DNA from: Erodium maritimum
Lineage: Eukaryota; Streptophyta; Magnoliopsida; Geraniales; Geraniaceae
Direction: 5' to 3'
Length of the DNA: 64,000 nucleotides
NCBI GenBank assembly: GCA_963921825.1
Contig: OY997596.1
Coordinates: 38,679,932 to 38,743,931 of the forward strand
The translations under genes were made by a program, and so were the position numbers. Below the pieces are notes generated by a model, which saw only the letters and a program-made list of their open reading frames with translations, had not been told where the DNA came from and did not search any database. Shown piece after piece: positions 1 to 11,262 of the stretch (position 1 is the stretch's first letter; every line of letters starts with the position of its first letter).

Positions 1-299
1 ATCATTCAAGCTCCACCAAGATAAAGTCCAATTTAGAATATGGAATGCAACGTCCTTCAAGTAAGGATGTTTACAAACATCCATTAAACCCCTACCCTCG
101 AGCATTGTTATATAATACAGTTGAGGTGTATGCCTTGAGGTGAGACGAATTTTTTTAGCCCTGGATGGCGCCTCACGGGTAGATATCATGTATACGCCTC
201 ACATGAGGCTAAGGTGGGTGAGGCCTACGTCTTATCGCCTCAAATGTAGCTAAGTGTTTTTGAGAATCGTTATTGCATCAGATTGTGCTGCGGCATTAT

Positions 300-1200
300 G
301 GTTAACGTAGAAATCGATGATTCAAGTGTACAAAAGGTTGCTTGAAAGCTATTAATGAAAAAGAGGAAAAGTTTCTATTGGGCTCCATATGTTGCACATC
401 GCATTGCCTTAATGCTTGAGAAGATAGCCATCAATGGGTGTTAAGTAACTTGCCACTGCTTATTTGAGTTTGGAAAGCATGTATAAGTTTAAGCTTTGAG
501 TTTGGAAAACATGTATAAGTTGAAACAACCTTTACAGATCATGTTTGTGTCAAAAGTGGGCATTTTGTGGGGAAAAGAAAGAAGAAGGGAAAGCTATGAA
601 GAAAATCATCATTCGATTGTGTACACTTCACAAGGCTCTCCGTAGCATGTTTTTTTCTTCACTGGATAGTATTTTGTTCGTGCCCAACTCATATGCGCAC
701 ATTTCAACAATCACCATTTGATTACTTTTTCTCACCATTGGTTTTTGTTGTATCTATATATAATACAAACATGATTGGAGTACATGCAATCAAGTGTACA
801 AAAAGAAGAAATTGCCTAAGCACAAGCAAGACGAATAGTTTGGTGTACATTACATACAACAAGTTGAAGCACAAACACAAGATGAAAAAAAAACAAGGAC
901 AGAAGATGTGGATCCTTTAATTTGTTGAAGACGTGCCTTTTAATAATGAAATGTTTGAGAGCCCAAATGATGAAGATTTCTGACCAATTGCGATTGAAGA
1001 TAATGGTGGAAGTTCAAGAAAAAGGAAAAAAAAGAGCAAGTGGATGTTGCATGGAAAGGAAAACAAAGTCAAGTGGATGAGAAAGACAAGTACTAAACGT
1101 GATTTTGAAAGTGATGCTGGATTCGATGATGAAGATTTGAAACTTGACAACTCTTCAAATGATACGTTGATAAAGATTTGGAACTTATATCTAATTCTAT
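300..1200 (+). pseudogene. hAT transposase relic
   Basis: Degraded remains of an hAT-superfamily transposase. Around 376-440 one frame reads YWAPYVAHRIALMLEKIA, which fits the conserved stretch of plant hAT transposases that usually reads YWAPC-AHC-DLML-DI. Around 800-890 another frame reads TKRRNCLSTSKTNSLVYITY followed by a Lys/His-rich run; this fits the C-terminal dimerisation domain (usually HTKKRNRL...LNDLVYVQYN). Order and spacing are right for one transposase C-terminal half. Stops and frame changes lie between the two blocks and the N-terminal BED finger is not seen, so it is dead. Terminal inverted repeats were not resolved; GAGGC/CTTGAGG-rich sequence at 130-250 and 1390-1490 may be the remains of the ends. 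Confidence 0.65.
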
Positions 1201-2217
1201 GGAAATTTAAGAATTTTGTTTATGTTTACAACTTCAAAAATCACGGCGTCATTATTTTTATACTTTTATGTTGATGAATGTTACAATCTAAATACTAATT
1301 TGGTGATTTTTGTGGCTTTGCTATGGAATTATGTGTTGTTTGAATTAGATTATATGACATGTTATGAACATATTATTAGGAAATATTGATGCTTACACCT
1401 AAGATAGCCTCGAGGCTTACACATCGTAAGACAAAGAGAAAACGCTTCAAATCTCATTTTCACCTATTAAAACCTTGCCCTTGAGGTACAAAAGTTTGAA
1501 AGAGAACCTATTATGATCATCCTAGATAGACAAGGGAATCCAGTCCTACTCAACTTATGTATCAAGAAAATAAGATAGACATGAATTCTTCTTGCAATAA
1601 GAACCTTGCGAGAAACCACACTACAAAATATGCACTTTGAAAGCGAAGAAGCAAAGGGCGTACTATATATCATCCAATAATATAAACAGATCAGCAATGA
1701 ATATCAAAATGATTCCACAGTGAACATTCATTACAACAACTGATACTGACTACAATTGCAATAACATCTTTTCATCAAAAAGGGAGGGCCCAACTTAAAA
1801 AGAAGCCTAGGGGTATACTCTCTTTTAAAACCAACTAATTCATATATTGGAAGACAGGAGCAACACAACCCAGCGCTTGTAATTCATTACTTACAAGTCA
1901 AATGTACTCCCAACAATAATAAATATGAGTAAGAAAACAAGGGAAATCAGACATGGTTCTAATTTCAATCTCTTGGTTTCTTGAGGTCATTTGGTGATCT
2001 CATAATTAAGAACAATGTCTCAGAAGAGAGCCGAGTTCAAACCAAGTGCATTAGGATTTGAGTGAATTATCACTTATTGTCTTATTATGTGTTCTTAATT
2101 GCAATCTATATATCAAATCACAATAATCTTAGCTCTTTCTACTTTGACCAAAAGAAGTATATATTCCACAATGAAATAAAAGAAAAATTAGGTTAATGAT
2201 TCGAACCTGAAGTGATG
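1201..2217. other. unassigned spacer, 3' flank of the FRG1-like gene
   Basis: AT-rich sequence without a convincing coding region. The part nearest 2217 should hold the 3' UTR of the minus-strand gene at 2218-2577. No repeat ends, RNA gene or clear terminator were recognised. Confidence 0.4.
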
Positions 2218-2577
2218 TCATTTACAGTAGCGATCGGCCTTCTTCTTCACCCGGTCGTCGAGCGCGTCTTCGACGGACTTGAAGTTGGGCTTGTTGTTGT
2301 CGGGATCGTAGCCGAATTTTCGGGTCTCCACAGGGAACAGCTCTTCGTACTTCATCTTCTTGGCTGCGTCAATGGTGTAAATATCCGATGCCGGTTCGCC
2401 GGCTTCGAGCGCCGCATCTCCTTCGAGCACCACGACATCGGAGGGCTGAAATTCAGCATCCTTGTTAAGTTTGGCCTTCTTCTTCTTCTTCTTGTCGATT
2501 TTCTTACTGCGAGTGGCCACAACTCCTCCCTTAAAGGTCAACCTTCCTCCTTTCGCTGTCTGGTACGGATCTGACAT
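2218..2577 (-). CDS. Lys-rich protein with FRG1-like N- and C-termini
   Basis: Intact intronless frame of 119 residues with ATG at 2577-2575 and TGA at 2220-2218. It starts MSDPYQTAKGGRLTFKGG, followed by a strongly basic stretch with seven lysines in a row near residues 25-37, an acidic middle (about residues 40-70), the segment DIYTIDAAKKMKYEELFPVE, and the C-terminus ALDDRVKKKADRYCK. The last residues closely match the C-terminus of animal FRG1 (LLDRRAKLKADRYCK, as recalled), and the start resembles FRG1's Lys-rich, KLxxKG-type N-terminus. The fascin-like beta-trefoil that fills the middle of FRG1 is absent; about 120 residues compares with about 258 for human FRG1. A nuclear or nucleolar, RNA-linked role is only an inference from that likeness and the basic tract. 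GC content is well above its flanks, and no transposon hallmarks surround it, so it is probably a real host gene. The antisense frame of similar length is a shadow. Confidence 0.75.
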   Translation of the reverse strand: MSDPYQTAKGGRLTFKGGVVATRSKKIDKKKKKKAKLNKDAEFQPSDVVVLEGDAALEAGEPASDIYTIDAAKKMKYEELFPVETRKFGYDPDNNKPNFKSVEDALDDRVKKKADRYCK

Positions 2578-3066
2578 GTCGCCGTCCTCGTTCGGCTTCG
2601 CAAATTACAGTCTGCGTACGAGTTTGCTCCTCCCTCAAACGCTTCTCACACATGTATGTTTTGTATTCAAAAATGCAAACAATTATCACACAATTAGGGC
2701 TTGTTTGGGGTGTTTATTTTCTTTTTACTAAAATGTACGAATTTTATTAAAATTGAATCTTAATAAAGATGTGCGTCAAAGAACATGTTTTTTGGCCACT
2801 CAAAAACAACACAAAGAGAATCATCTCAAAGTTATTTTTATCACTACAACTATCATAGATGGTTTTGAAAGAAACTGATATCGATATGCTCCGACGACCG
2901 CCATAAAGGCAAAAAGGAAAGGTGGGTGGTGAGAAGACGGTACTGGGAGTCTCGGCCCAATTCAAGAGCCAGGACTGCATCAATAGAAGGAAATATGACC
3001 TATACTAGGGACCCCTCCAAAACCGGTCTATGAGGTCCTTGGTGTCTAACATTCCTCCTAGCGAGG
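2578..3066. other. 5' flank of the FRG1-like gene
   Basis: Probable 5' UTR and promoter of the minus-strand gene ending at 2577. The first 120 bases are CT/GC-rich on the plus strand and then become AT-rich. No convincing TATA box was picked out. From about 2990 the composition changes to the GC-rich sequence of the next ORF. Confidence 0.3.
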
Positions 3067-3843
3067 CTATTTACCAGCCCTCGCCTGATCATCCCGAGGC
3101 ACGTCCGCAGCAGGTCGCTTGATCCTAGCAATAGGAGGGACGTCAATATCTTTCAAGCCATCAACACCAGGCTCCCTTCCCCTCAGATTTGGCGGTGGAG
3201 GCGTCGGACCCTGATCACCTAAAAGTTGGCCTAGAGCAAACTTCTTCCAGTCTGGGTCGACACCCTCGACCCCCCGAGGGTCCTCCGAGGCCAGGTTCGG
3301 TCGCCCCCACATCATCCCCTCCGAGATCATCAAACAGGCCGGGATGAGAGGGATCTTATCCCAATTAGGCAAACGCCTCCCAGATCCCAACACGAGGCGT
3401 TCTAGGCTGGGAAGATCCGATGACAGCTTCGCTTGAGGCTCGACCCCGGAGCCCATCATCGGGGCCTTGCCTTTAGCATGGTCATGGTAGAATGGAGGGA
3501 TCGACTCAAAGGGTGGAAGTATTGAAGCAATGAGGTAAGAGGTTGTATCCGGGGAAATGACTAAAACCCTAGACAGCACCTCAGAACCTAGGGTTGGTAC
3601 CGTCGCCTTAGGTTTTGGCAGCGCCGCTCGAGCCTTAAGCGGACGGCCCCGATGCAGATTTGTCGGGGGCATCTGTACCAGACCAACAACGAACGGGACC
3701 ACCGCCAAGGAAAGTGGAGGCGGCGAGGTTGCGGAGGCCGGCTTGGTTAGGGTTTCGCGTGTAGGCAACGAGGTTGCAGAGGTTGGCTTGGATGTGGTGT
3801 CACTCGATTCCGTGGTGGTGAGAAGGCCGGGGAGACCAGGCAT
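3067..3843 (-). CDS. unidentified Pro/Ala/Arg-rich ORF
   Basis: Open frame of about 259 codons from the first ATG at 3843; the frame stays open upstream to about 4044 without another ATG and is preceded by a TAG. The product is rich in Pro, Ala, Ser and Thr, has short basic patches (a run of five arginines upstream of the ATG, RGRPLKARAALPKPK further in) and ends with DVPPIARIKRPAADVPRDDQ. No domain was recognised. The surrounding GC-rich block differs sharply from its AT-rich neighbours, and such Pro-rich ORFs often lie in ORF1 or gag-like parts of plant elements, so it may be a transposon-derived piece. An expressed host gene is possible but unsupported. Confidence 0.25.
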   Translation of the reverse strand: MPGLPGLLTTTESSDTTSKPTSATSLPTRETLTKPASATSPPPLSLAVVPFVVGLVQMPPTNLHRGRPLKARAALPKPKATVPTLGSEVLSRVLVISPDTTSYLIASILPPFESIPPFYHDHAKGKAPMMGSGVEPQAKLSSDLPSLERLVLGSGRRLPNWDKIPLIPACLMISEGMMWGRPNLASEDPRGVEGVDPDWKKFALGQLLGDQGPTPPPPNLRGREPGVDGLKDIDVPPIARIKRPAADVPRDDQARAGK

Positions 3844-4044
3844 GATCGAGGCATGTTTAGGTCTTCTTCGTCGGCGGGTCTTAGGTGCCACAGAGGATCC
3901 TACGACTGCTCCTTTCGGGGACGTCTTGTGCAAGAGTGCCAAGGGGATCAGGCTGGCTGGGGCAGCAGCATCGAGAGACAAGGCAGAGGCATGGGTCGGA
4001 GCTGTGAGAGTAGAGGGTGGAGACGCTATTGACGCAAAGCGCAA

Positions 4045-7000
4045 ACGTAGCTAGGGTTTCTCAAAGTCTCGAGAGGAAACTTGAGGAGCTATATTGTTAG
4101 TTTTTTATTTTCTTTTGTGGGGTCTTGGTGTTTATAATTACAAGAAAATAAGTACTTTGAGGTATTTATTTTTTTATAATTTATCTAGGATTTTTTTGGA
4201 CTTTGCTCTCCATCGATCGGTTGGGTTTAACGTTGTAAGAATATGACGTAAGCATAATGGAGTTTGGTTATCGACACATGTTGTTTTTACGGTTAAATAT
4301 ATTATGATATATTTATGTTCAGTTTACGAATCTTTTGGTACCCTTATGTTTGTCTAATACATTTGTATACCCTTATGTTCGGTCCACGAACGAAATTAAC
4401 ATATTCCGTTAGAAAACTAACGGAATACTCCTCTAATATTAGTGATGTGAACACATATGCAGTTAAGTGGAGTGTGAAATAATGATTTTTCCATTAATCA
4501 TTTGAACCTTATGTATTTTAAACGGGAAATTACTATTATACTCTCATTTAATAATAAAAGAATAAATAAAAATAAAATTTGTACAATAAAAGTGATTAAC
4601 TAATTTATATATGAAAAAAAAAACTTTATCTACATATCATCTCTTTCAAAGCTTATCATCTCTCTCTTTTATTTTTGAGGAACAAACCCTTTCTCTCTCG
4701 AAGCTTGAAGAACAAACTCTCTCGAGTTCATCTTCGATGTGAAGTTCGTGAAGCACGAACTGACCTCTCCTCCTTTCATATTCTCCAATCATTAACATCG
4801 CCCTTTTCATCTAAAGCTCTTCGTAGGTCGTTGGAGACGACGAAATTGGACCGGAACCGGGAGGCGACGACGAGTTTAGGGCACGACAGGCGGCGACGAG
4901 CTTAGGGCAAGGTCGGAGGCGGTAGTTCAGGGCACAACCGACGGGGAAGAGTTCAGGGAACACCATGAAGCTTGGGGTTGTGGAGCTCGAGACGAGGGGG
5001 AACAGTCCAGAGAACGAGGCGAGGAGCCCTAGCTCACGAGGGCGGAACCAGAGCTCATCAGAGCGGCGAAGTTCTTCCCATTCTGATGCTCACAAGGCAA
5101 GAAATTGGTCTTCAAGCCCTAGGTCGCCTTTCTCGTAGATCTAGCCCTAGGTATTCGTCTTCCTCGCGTCGCGTCGACAAGCACGAAATTTTGGAATTGA
5201 TACGAGCTTGAAGAGAAAGAAGATTAAGTGGGTTTTGTTTGATTTTTTTTTTCTTCATTTTTTTGAGTTAACTGATTTGGAGAAGAACATGGTAGCATAT
5301 CGTGTTCCTCATGTTTTTATTTTTATTTTTATTCATTTGGGTTCTATTGGGTTCAGTTTCTGTATTCAATTTTTTTTATTCATTTACAGATTCAGTTTCT
5401 CATAATCGATTTCTAAGAAATATGTTTTTGATTTTGATGGGTATTCAATTTCTTAGATACACAGACATGGCTATGCTTCAACTTCATCATTCAATTTTTG
5501 TTTCTAGGTATTGAATCGATTTTCTGAGAAATACCAAATAATGAGTATTTAAAGAAAATTAAATAGATAATATCTGACTAATAATTAAATTATAAAATAA
5601 AATATATGAAAATTTTATTTTGAATATATAATTTAATTATTTTTATTTTTTAATTATATAATTTGATTATTTTAAAAAAAAATTGACAATAATTAGAAAA
5701 TATAAATTAAAAAATAATAATATAAATTTAAGAAATTAAGGAAAATAAAAAACTAATGAAAATAAAAATAAATAAGAATTGGTAAAGAAATTAATGACAT
5801 TATTAATAATTAATTAAAATGTTAATGAAATTAAATACAATTGAGGGACGAGAGGATGTGGTTGTGAGTCTGTATGCGGAAGAAGAGGGGTAAGTCGTGG
5901 AGATGGATGATGGGGTATGGTTTTATAAGGTACCGAATATGCTAGGGTTTCGTTAGAAAAAAAGAAAAATGGGTTGGGCTTTCCTTGAAGATTGAGCTAA
6001 AGGCATGGATAGTCCATCATCAGATTAACTATTTATCCAAAACAGATATTACGCGGTATCCAACTTGTCTGGTGTGTTGGATACTTATCTAGATCTAGAT
6101 TTCGGAATAGATTTTGTCCAACTTCGTCGAGATTGGTTAATTTCTGGATCATATCGGTCTAGATTCACTATTTTTTTGGATTTCAGATTTTTTAGCACAC
6201 CCCTACCATGATGGTATCACATGGTGTATTGGTTTTGTTCTTTTTGATGCCTGATGTTGGTAAAATGAGCTACTATGTCAAATTATTACTTAGGCATAAA
6301 AATCAATTAGCTTTAGTAAATTGAAGAAACTCGATAGTTTGGGAAAAAAGAAAGGAAGTTACCACATCTATTTTAAAATGACATTCTTGTGCTGAAATTC
6401 AGTTAGGCTGCTCCATATACTTATATCTCTTTATTTGTGTTCTGAATTATGTATACACGAATCGATCTTATTGTATATAATAAGAGCTATGATTATGAAT
6501 TTGCACTTATATTACTCTATCTTATTATTTAGTTGCTTGTGTTAGGAAATTCAATTGAATAAATCTTGTTTCTCTTTCATTCAATTTATGCTTTTTAACT
6601 TTCTTTACATATTTACTAGTTGTAGTAAATCGTTCAAAACGTTGTCATGCTTCATTTCATTATAGTTAATCTACCTTACACAAGACAATAAAGGGATCCT
6701 AACTTGATTTGATATGGAAGTGAGTAGATTGTTCATTATTTGATTTCTTTAATTTCAATTCAAGGTTTAATTTCAATCTACATGATATTGATTCAATTAG
6801 AGGTTAGTTTTAGATTCATTCAATTTAGTGTAAATGGAAATGACAATCAAGTGTCTATTTTCCTTCATCCTTATTCAATTAAGTTACTGATTAGTTTAAT
6901 GTCTCCAAAAGAAGACTATTTTGCATTCCTTAATGAAGCCTTCGAGACTATTTGGATTAATACAGTTGAACAAGATTCTCTAGCATCTAACAGCCGTCCC

Positions 7001-7673
7001 ACCTCTATTCAGTTGGCTGATATTGTTGGGGCCTATCGGCGGTAATTCTGAAGATTGAGATTTAGAGCGGGCCTCCATCATCATCATACCATGAGAGCGC
7101 AACCGAATTTGTATTCTCTCTCTTCCACACCTATCTGCAAAGCCGGAAGCCATCGACTTTGAGAGCCAAAAATAAGAAGATATGATGAGAATCATGACAA
7201 CAACGTCCAACCGCACTGAAACAAGTACATCCGCACCATAATGCAACTCACAATAAGAAAAGCCCTCCTTGTTCCACATGAATGTCGGCAACGACTGTGG
7301 GTTTTGAAGGAGATCATAGACACATGAGATAATGAAAATGGTGTAATTTAAGGTTAGGTAAAAAGATATGGTAACATGACCTTATGCAAGGGTAAAATGT
7401 CATAAATAAATTGAAATTTTGTATAAATTACGCATAATCTATTAATGATGCTAAAAAAATTTGGGTCTTTCATTCACACTCTTAATGACTGAGATTTATT
7501 TACATTTTTCAATATCTATTTCGCTCACTTTAATATAATGATCCATTCCTTGCTCAGGTTTGAAAAAACTCAAATACTTATATAAACAACAAGAGAGTAA
7601 GAAATAGATGAAGAATAAATGGGTTAAACTGATTTTTATCTATATACTACAAGTGAGCTTTATTCTTCATATA
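4045..7673. other. gene-poor, repeat-like stretch
   Basis: Mostly AT-rich. At 4320-4440 there are imperfect repeats of a phrase like 'acccttatgtt' and the short inverted pair CCGTTAG/CTAACGG, which resemble the ends of the MITE family in the introns near 54 kb. From 4640 to 5210 a GA/CG-rich patch with repeats of 'gcgacgacgagyttagggca' type text is open in one frame but looks like low-complexity sequence. 5520-5830 is extremely AT-rich. Between 6200 and 7660 nothing was recognised; a minus-strand frame near 6980-7170 (starting MASGFADRCGRERIQIRLR) has no known relative. Confidence 0.35.
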
Positions 7674-9414
7674 TATGCTGTGAAGACCGCTCCGGTTTAA
7701 AACGGTTTAAGTTTTAAGTTTTGTTCGATCGGAACGTCGAGGGTGAAATTTAGGTTTAATATTTTATTCGTTTTTAAAAAAAGAAGTTTAAATCAGATGT
7801 AATTTAAATAGTAAATAATATAAAAAAAGGTGTAAAGGGCTGACCTGACCAGACCCGCAGGCCGGCCAAGCCAACCCGCCCAACCCTATTGGGCCGCGAG
7901 GCCCACACGTTGTCAAAAGCCCATTTTTTTCGCTCGGGCCCGCCCTTATAAGGTGGAATTTAGGGTTGAAACCCTAAATTGTTTTCTCAGCAGCTCAGTC
8001 CCTCTCACCTTCTCTCCATCGCCGAACCACCTCCCTCTCTCCTTCTTCTCTCCCATCCTCAACCCGCCGCCCCTTCCTCCCTCCATCTCCGATCTCTCCC
8101 AAGCCCGTCACCGGTCCCGCCTCCTCCGTTTCTCTCCCAAGCCCGTCACCGGTCCCGCCTCCTCCGTTTCTCTCCGACCTCCCTCGTTCCGTCTCCTTGC
8201 GGGTTGATTCCGGTGAGACCCTCGCCGTCCTGCGCTGTGCCGGAAGCAAGCGCGCCGGCGACGCCCCGTCGCCGGAAAGTTCAACAGAGCCCGGGACGTC
8301 GTGATTCCGGCGAAACCCTGGCCGTACGGGCCAGATCTGAGGCGAGTTCCAGCCGTCTTCCGTCGCCTCCACTTTTTCCCCACGGTGAGAACCCGAAACC
8401 GTGTTGTTTTGGGTCGTCGGCTGTAGCTTCGCCGGTGGCCGGCCGGACACAATCCGAGCCCTTTTCTTTCCTTCTTTTGCTGTCCCTTTCCGAGAATTTT
8501 CTGGATCTGGTTCAGACAAACTTGGATGTTCTAGATTTAGTTGAAGTGGAAACAAAAAAAATCAATTTGTTTAACAAAACAGTGTGGTTTTGAATTTGGT
8601 TCAGAGAAAAGAACTTGTTTTTTTTCTTAAAACGAAAAATCGGTTGTAATGAAAAGGGTTTTAATCAGTTTTAATAAAAGGGGACTGTTGACGGTTTTGG
8701 AAACTAGAACGAACCTGGATCGGCTTTGGAAACCCTAACGAGTGAGCTGAAACGTTTTTGGAAACTGGAAACGTTTATTTTGGACTGTTAATCGGACCGG
8801 GACAAAAAGTGGAACGTTGAATCGGACGCCTCGAGGTCCGAGCCACGAAACCCGTGCATCGGGAAACGTGCACTGGGTTCTGTGTTAGGGCTCGGGTACT
8901 CAAACCCGATTCGCCGTGACCCCGCTTTTATCCCGCTCGAGTTTAAAGGACAACTGTCGGTTTTAAACTGGACTAATCGTGACCTTTAAATTAACCTGGG
9001 AACCGCCTCTAATTTATGGCTTTCGTGTTATCTTTAGCGTCCAGCTTCGATCGAAGTGAAGCCCGGAGGTAGCGAGCCAGAACGTCAGCAGCTAGGAAGC
9101 GTAGCGGGTGTTCTTCGGTTGAGGTAGGGAAAAGTAGCCGGATCTCGGCCCTGACTGGGGAAAGTTAACAGTAGAATTGCATGTGACACCGGGGTGTCGT
9201 GGGTTGAATAGGTTTATTTAAATATTAGAAAAGCATGATACGGGAACGTAGCGATTACGAGAAAAGCATGTGACACTTAGGAGTGTCGTAGGAGCAGAGA
9301 ACTTAGCGTTATTAGAATTACTAGAGGCATATGACCATGGCCGGAGGTTGTTTGTGAAACTAGTGAGATTAGGACTGTTGGAGGCTTTGGTTAAGCCGGA
9401 GGTTGATTTGGTTA

Positions 9415-9960
9415 TTTGGTGTCTTGGGTGGCCATGAGAGCCCGTGTTTGACTGTTGAGTCTTGGGTGGCCATGAGAGCCCGTGTTTGACTGTTGAGTCT
9501 TGGGTGGCCATGAGAGCCCGTGTTTGACGGTCGGTATCTTGGGAGGCCGTGAGTGCCTGTGGGGCTGTTGAGTCCGTGTCTTTATCGTTGGTGTGTCTTG
9601 GGTGGCCATGAGTGCCCGTGGGGTTGTTGAACCCGTGTCTTTACCTTTGGTGGTTTAGCTGGCTTACGAGTTAGAGTCTCGGTAAGTTGCGAGCGTGTAC
9701 TGTTGTTGAGTTTTGGGTGGCCATGAGTGCCCGTGGGGTTGTTGGACCCGTGTCTTTACCTTTGGCATTTGGGTGGCCATGAGTGCCCGTGGGGTTGTTG
9801 AACCCGTGTCTTTACTATTGGTGTGTCTTGGGAGGCCGTGAGTGCCTGTGGGGCTGTTGAGTCCGTGTTTTACTGTTGGTAGGTCTTGGGAGGCCGTGAG
9901 TGCCTGTGGGGCTATTGAGTCCGTGTTTTACTGATGGTGTCTTGGTGGCCATGAGTGCCT
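9415..9960 (+). repeat. tandem array, 'ttgggtggccatgagtgcc' units
   Basis: About ten imperfect units of roughly 40-60 bases built around the phrase 'ttgggtggccatgagtgcc' followed by a 'gttgagtccgtg' type stretch. Unit length varies, and one stretch (about 9655-9710) interrupts the series. The same units occur in the related LTRs at 32185-32450 and, reversed, at 13930-14247. Confidence 0.85.
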
Positions 9961-10042
9961 GTGAGTGTTGAACCTCTGTTGTTGCTGTTTGTTGAACTTG
10001 CTTGTGATTGTGATTGTGGTTACTTGAGTGAGAGAGGTTACT

Positions 10043-10286
10043 GAGACAGGTCGACTGCTTGGACCGACTGGGGTCGGAAAGAGCGAGGGACAGAGAAGTT
10101 GTAAGACAGGTCGACTGCCTGGACCGACTTTGTGTTGGAAAGTGCGAGGGACAGAGAAGTTGTAAGACAGGTCGACTGCCTGGACCGACTTTGTGTTGGA
10201 AAGAGCGAAGGATAGAGAGGTTACTGAGACAGGTCGACCGCCTGGCCCGACTGAGATCGGAAAGGGCGAGAAACAGAGAAACATAA
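10043..10286 (+). repeat. 61-bp tandem array, four units
   Basis: Four units start near 10043, 10103, 10164 and 10225, each opening with GACAGGTCGAC and closing with a 'gcgagggacagaga' type stretch. The same array occurs with three to four units at about 32615-32790 in the second solo LTR. Confidence 0.88.
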
Positions 10287-10945
10287 TTGGTTACTGAGCA
10301 ACTGGTTTGCGATCCTTTGAGATCTGGTTTGGTGTGCGATCCTTTGTGATCTTGTTTGGTGTTGCGTAGTTTCTTTTGAGTCCTTGGAAGAGGTCGTGAT
10401 CGTTGTGTCGGTCTACTTACATGTTTGAGTGTTGAGTCGTTCGAGGAAGGTCACCGTGGGTGTTTGTCAGTCAGATTACTTGAGTTGGGGACAGTGATCC
10501 CCGGAGTTGAGTTTGTTATTGGTGTTACCGACATTGTCTGCTAATTATGCCGTAGTCAGTCTGTTATCCGTGGTGGTGAGCGAACGCTCACCCCTAGCTG
10601 CTTTTCCTACAGGTACTGATCACAGGACGGACTAGGTGAGCTCTCAAAGCTTGTGGAGCTAGGAGCGGAGTCCGGGTTTAGTCTTTTGAGTCTAGTGACG
10701 GATACCTTGTACTTTTGTCCACGTGTTGGGACGTATTTTGAGTTATAAATATTATTTTCATTGATTAAATGGAGATTTTAAAGTGTTTATCCAAAACAAG
10801 TTTCATTGTTTTATTGTGTTAAAACGTTCACGTTCCAGGTTCGGTTTTACTGAATTTGGGGCGTGACATATGCAATGGAATTGCCTTAGAGCATTCATAG
10901 TGGTAAACCACTAGCTAGTGATCTGCATCATTTTTCGTAGTATAT

Positions 10946-11262
10946 CACCCCTCTTTACCACTAGCTCTTGTAGCCACTAGCTAAGGGTAGCTCAAGAGCA
11001 AATTTAAAACATTTTATGTCTTCAAGACTCACTAACTATACTCTCTCCCCCATCGTCTATTATTTTATTATTATTTTCTTTCCTCAAAGTCCCTACCACC
11101 CCTCTTTACCACTAGCTCTTGCAACCACTAGCTAGTGTTCGCTCAAGAGCAAATTTAAAGCATTTTATCTCTTCAAGTCTCACTAGCTACATTTTCTCTC
11201 CTCATTATCTATTATTTTTTCTTTCCTAAAAGTCCTTACCACCCCTCTCTACCACTAACAAA
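10946..11262 (+). repeat. tandem duplication, units of about 147 bp
   Basis: Units start at 10946, 11097 and (partial) 11240 with 'cacccctctytaccacta'. Each contains short inverted pairs such as CTAGCTAGTG and AGCTCTTG/CTCAAGAGC. It begins just downstream of the solo LTR's target duplication. The opening 'gagcattcatagtggt' (10892) resembles ends of small plant DNA transposons, so this may be a MITE with an internal duplication; no terminal repeat was proven. Confidence 0.7.

Larger units (their letters stand above)
7679..10868 (+). mobile_element. solo LTR, Ty3/gypsy-like, about 3.2 kb
   Basis: A single long terminal repeat with no internal region. It begins TGTGAAGACC and ends GGGGCGTGACA, so it has the TG...CA ends of LTRs, and it is flanked by the identical 5-bp target duplication TATGC (7674-7678 and 10869-10873). 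The order inside is: AT-rich start, a TATA-like TTATAAGG at 7946-7953, a CT/GC-rich leader-like tract (about 7990-8460), a middle part, and two tandem arrays (9415-9960 and 10043-10286). After these come a small hairpin, GTGAGCG-AA-CGCTCAC at 10576-10591, and a pyrimidine tract ending in CAG at 10612. A relative lies at 30931-33268 and a partial reverse copy at 12937-14248. Several long frames in the CT/GC-rich tract are compositional, not genes. The exact duplication suggests a fairly young insertion followed by LTR-LTR recombination. Confidence 0.88.

Noticed and set aside
2212-2574. Plus-strand frame opposite the FRG1-like gene.
   Set aside because: A shadow of the minus-strand gene, with hydrophobic low-complexity content and no recognisable family.
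7953-8593. Several overlapping open frames on both strands (up to about 200 codons).
   Set aside because: They lie in the CT/GC-rich tract of a solo LTR, are open on both strands, and show no domain; composition explains them.
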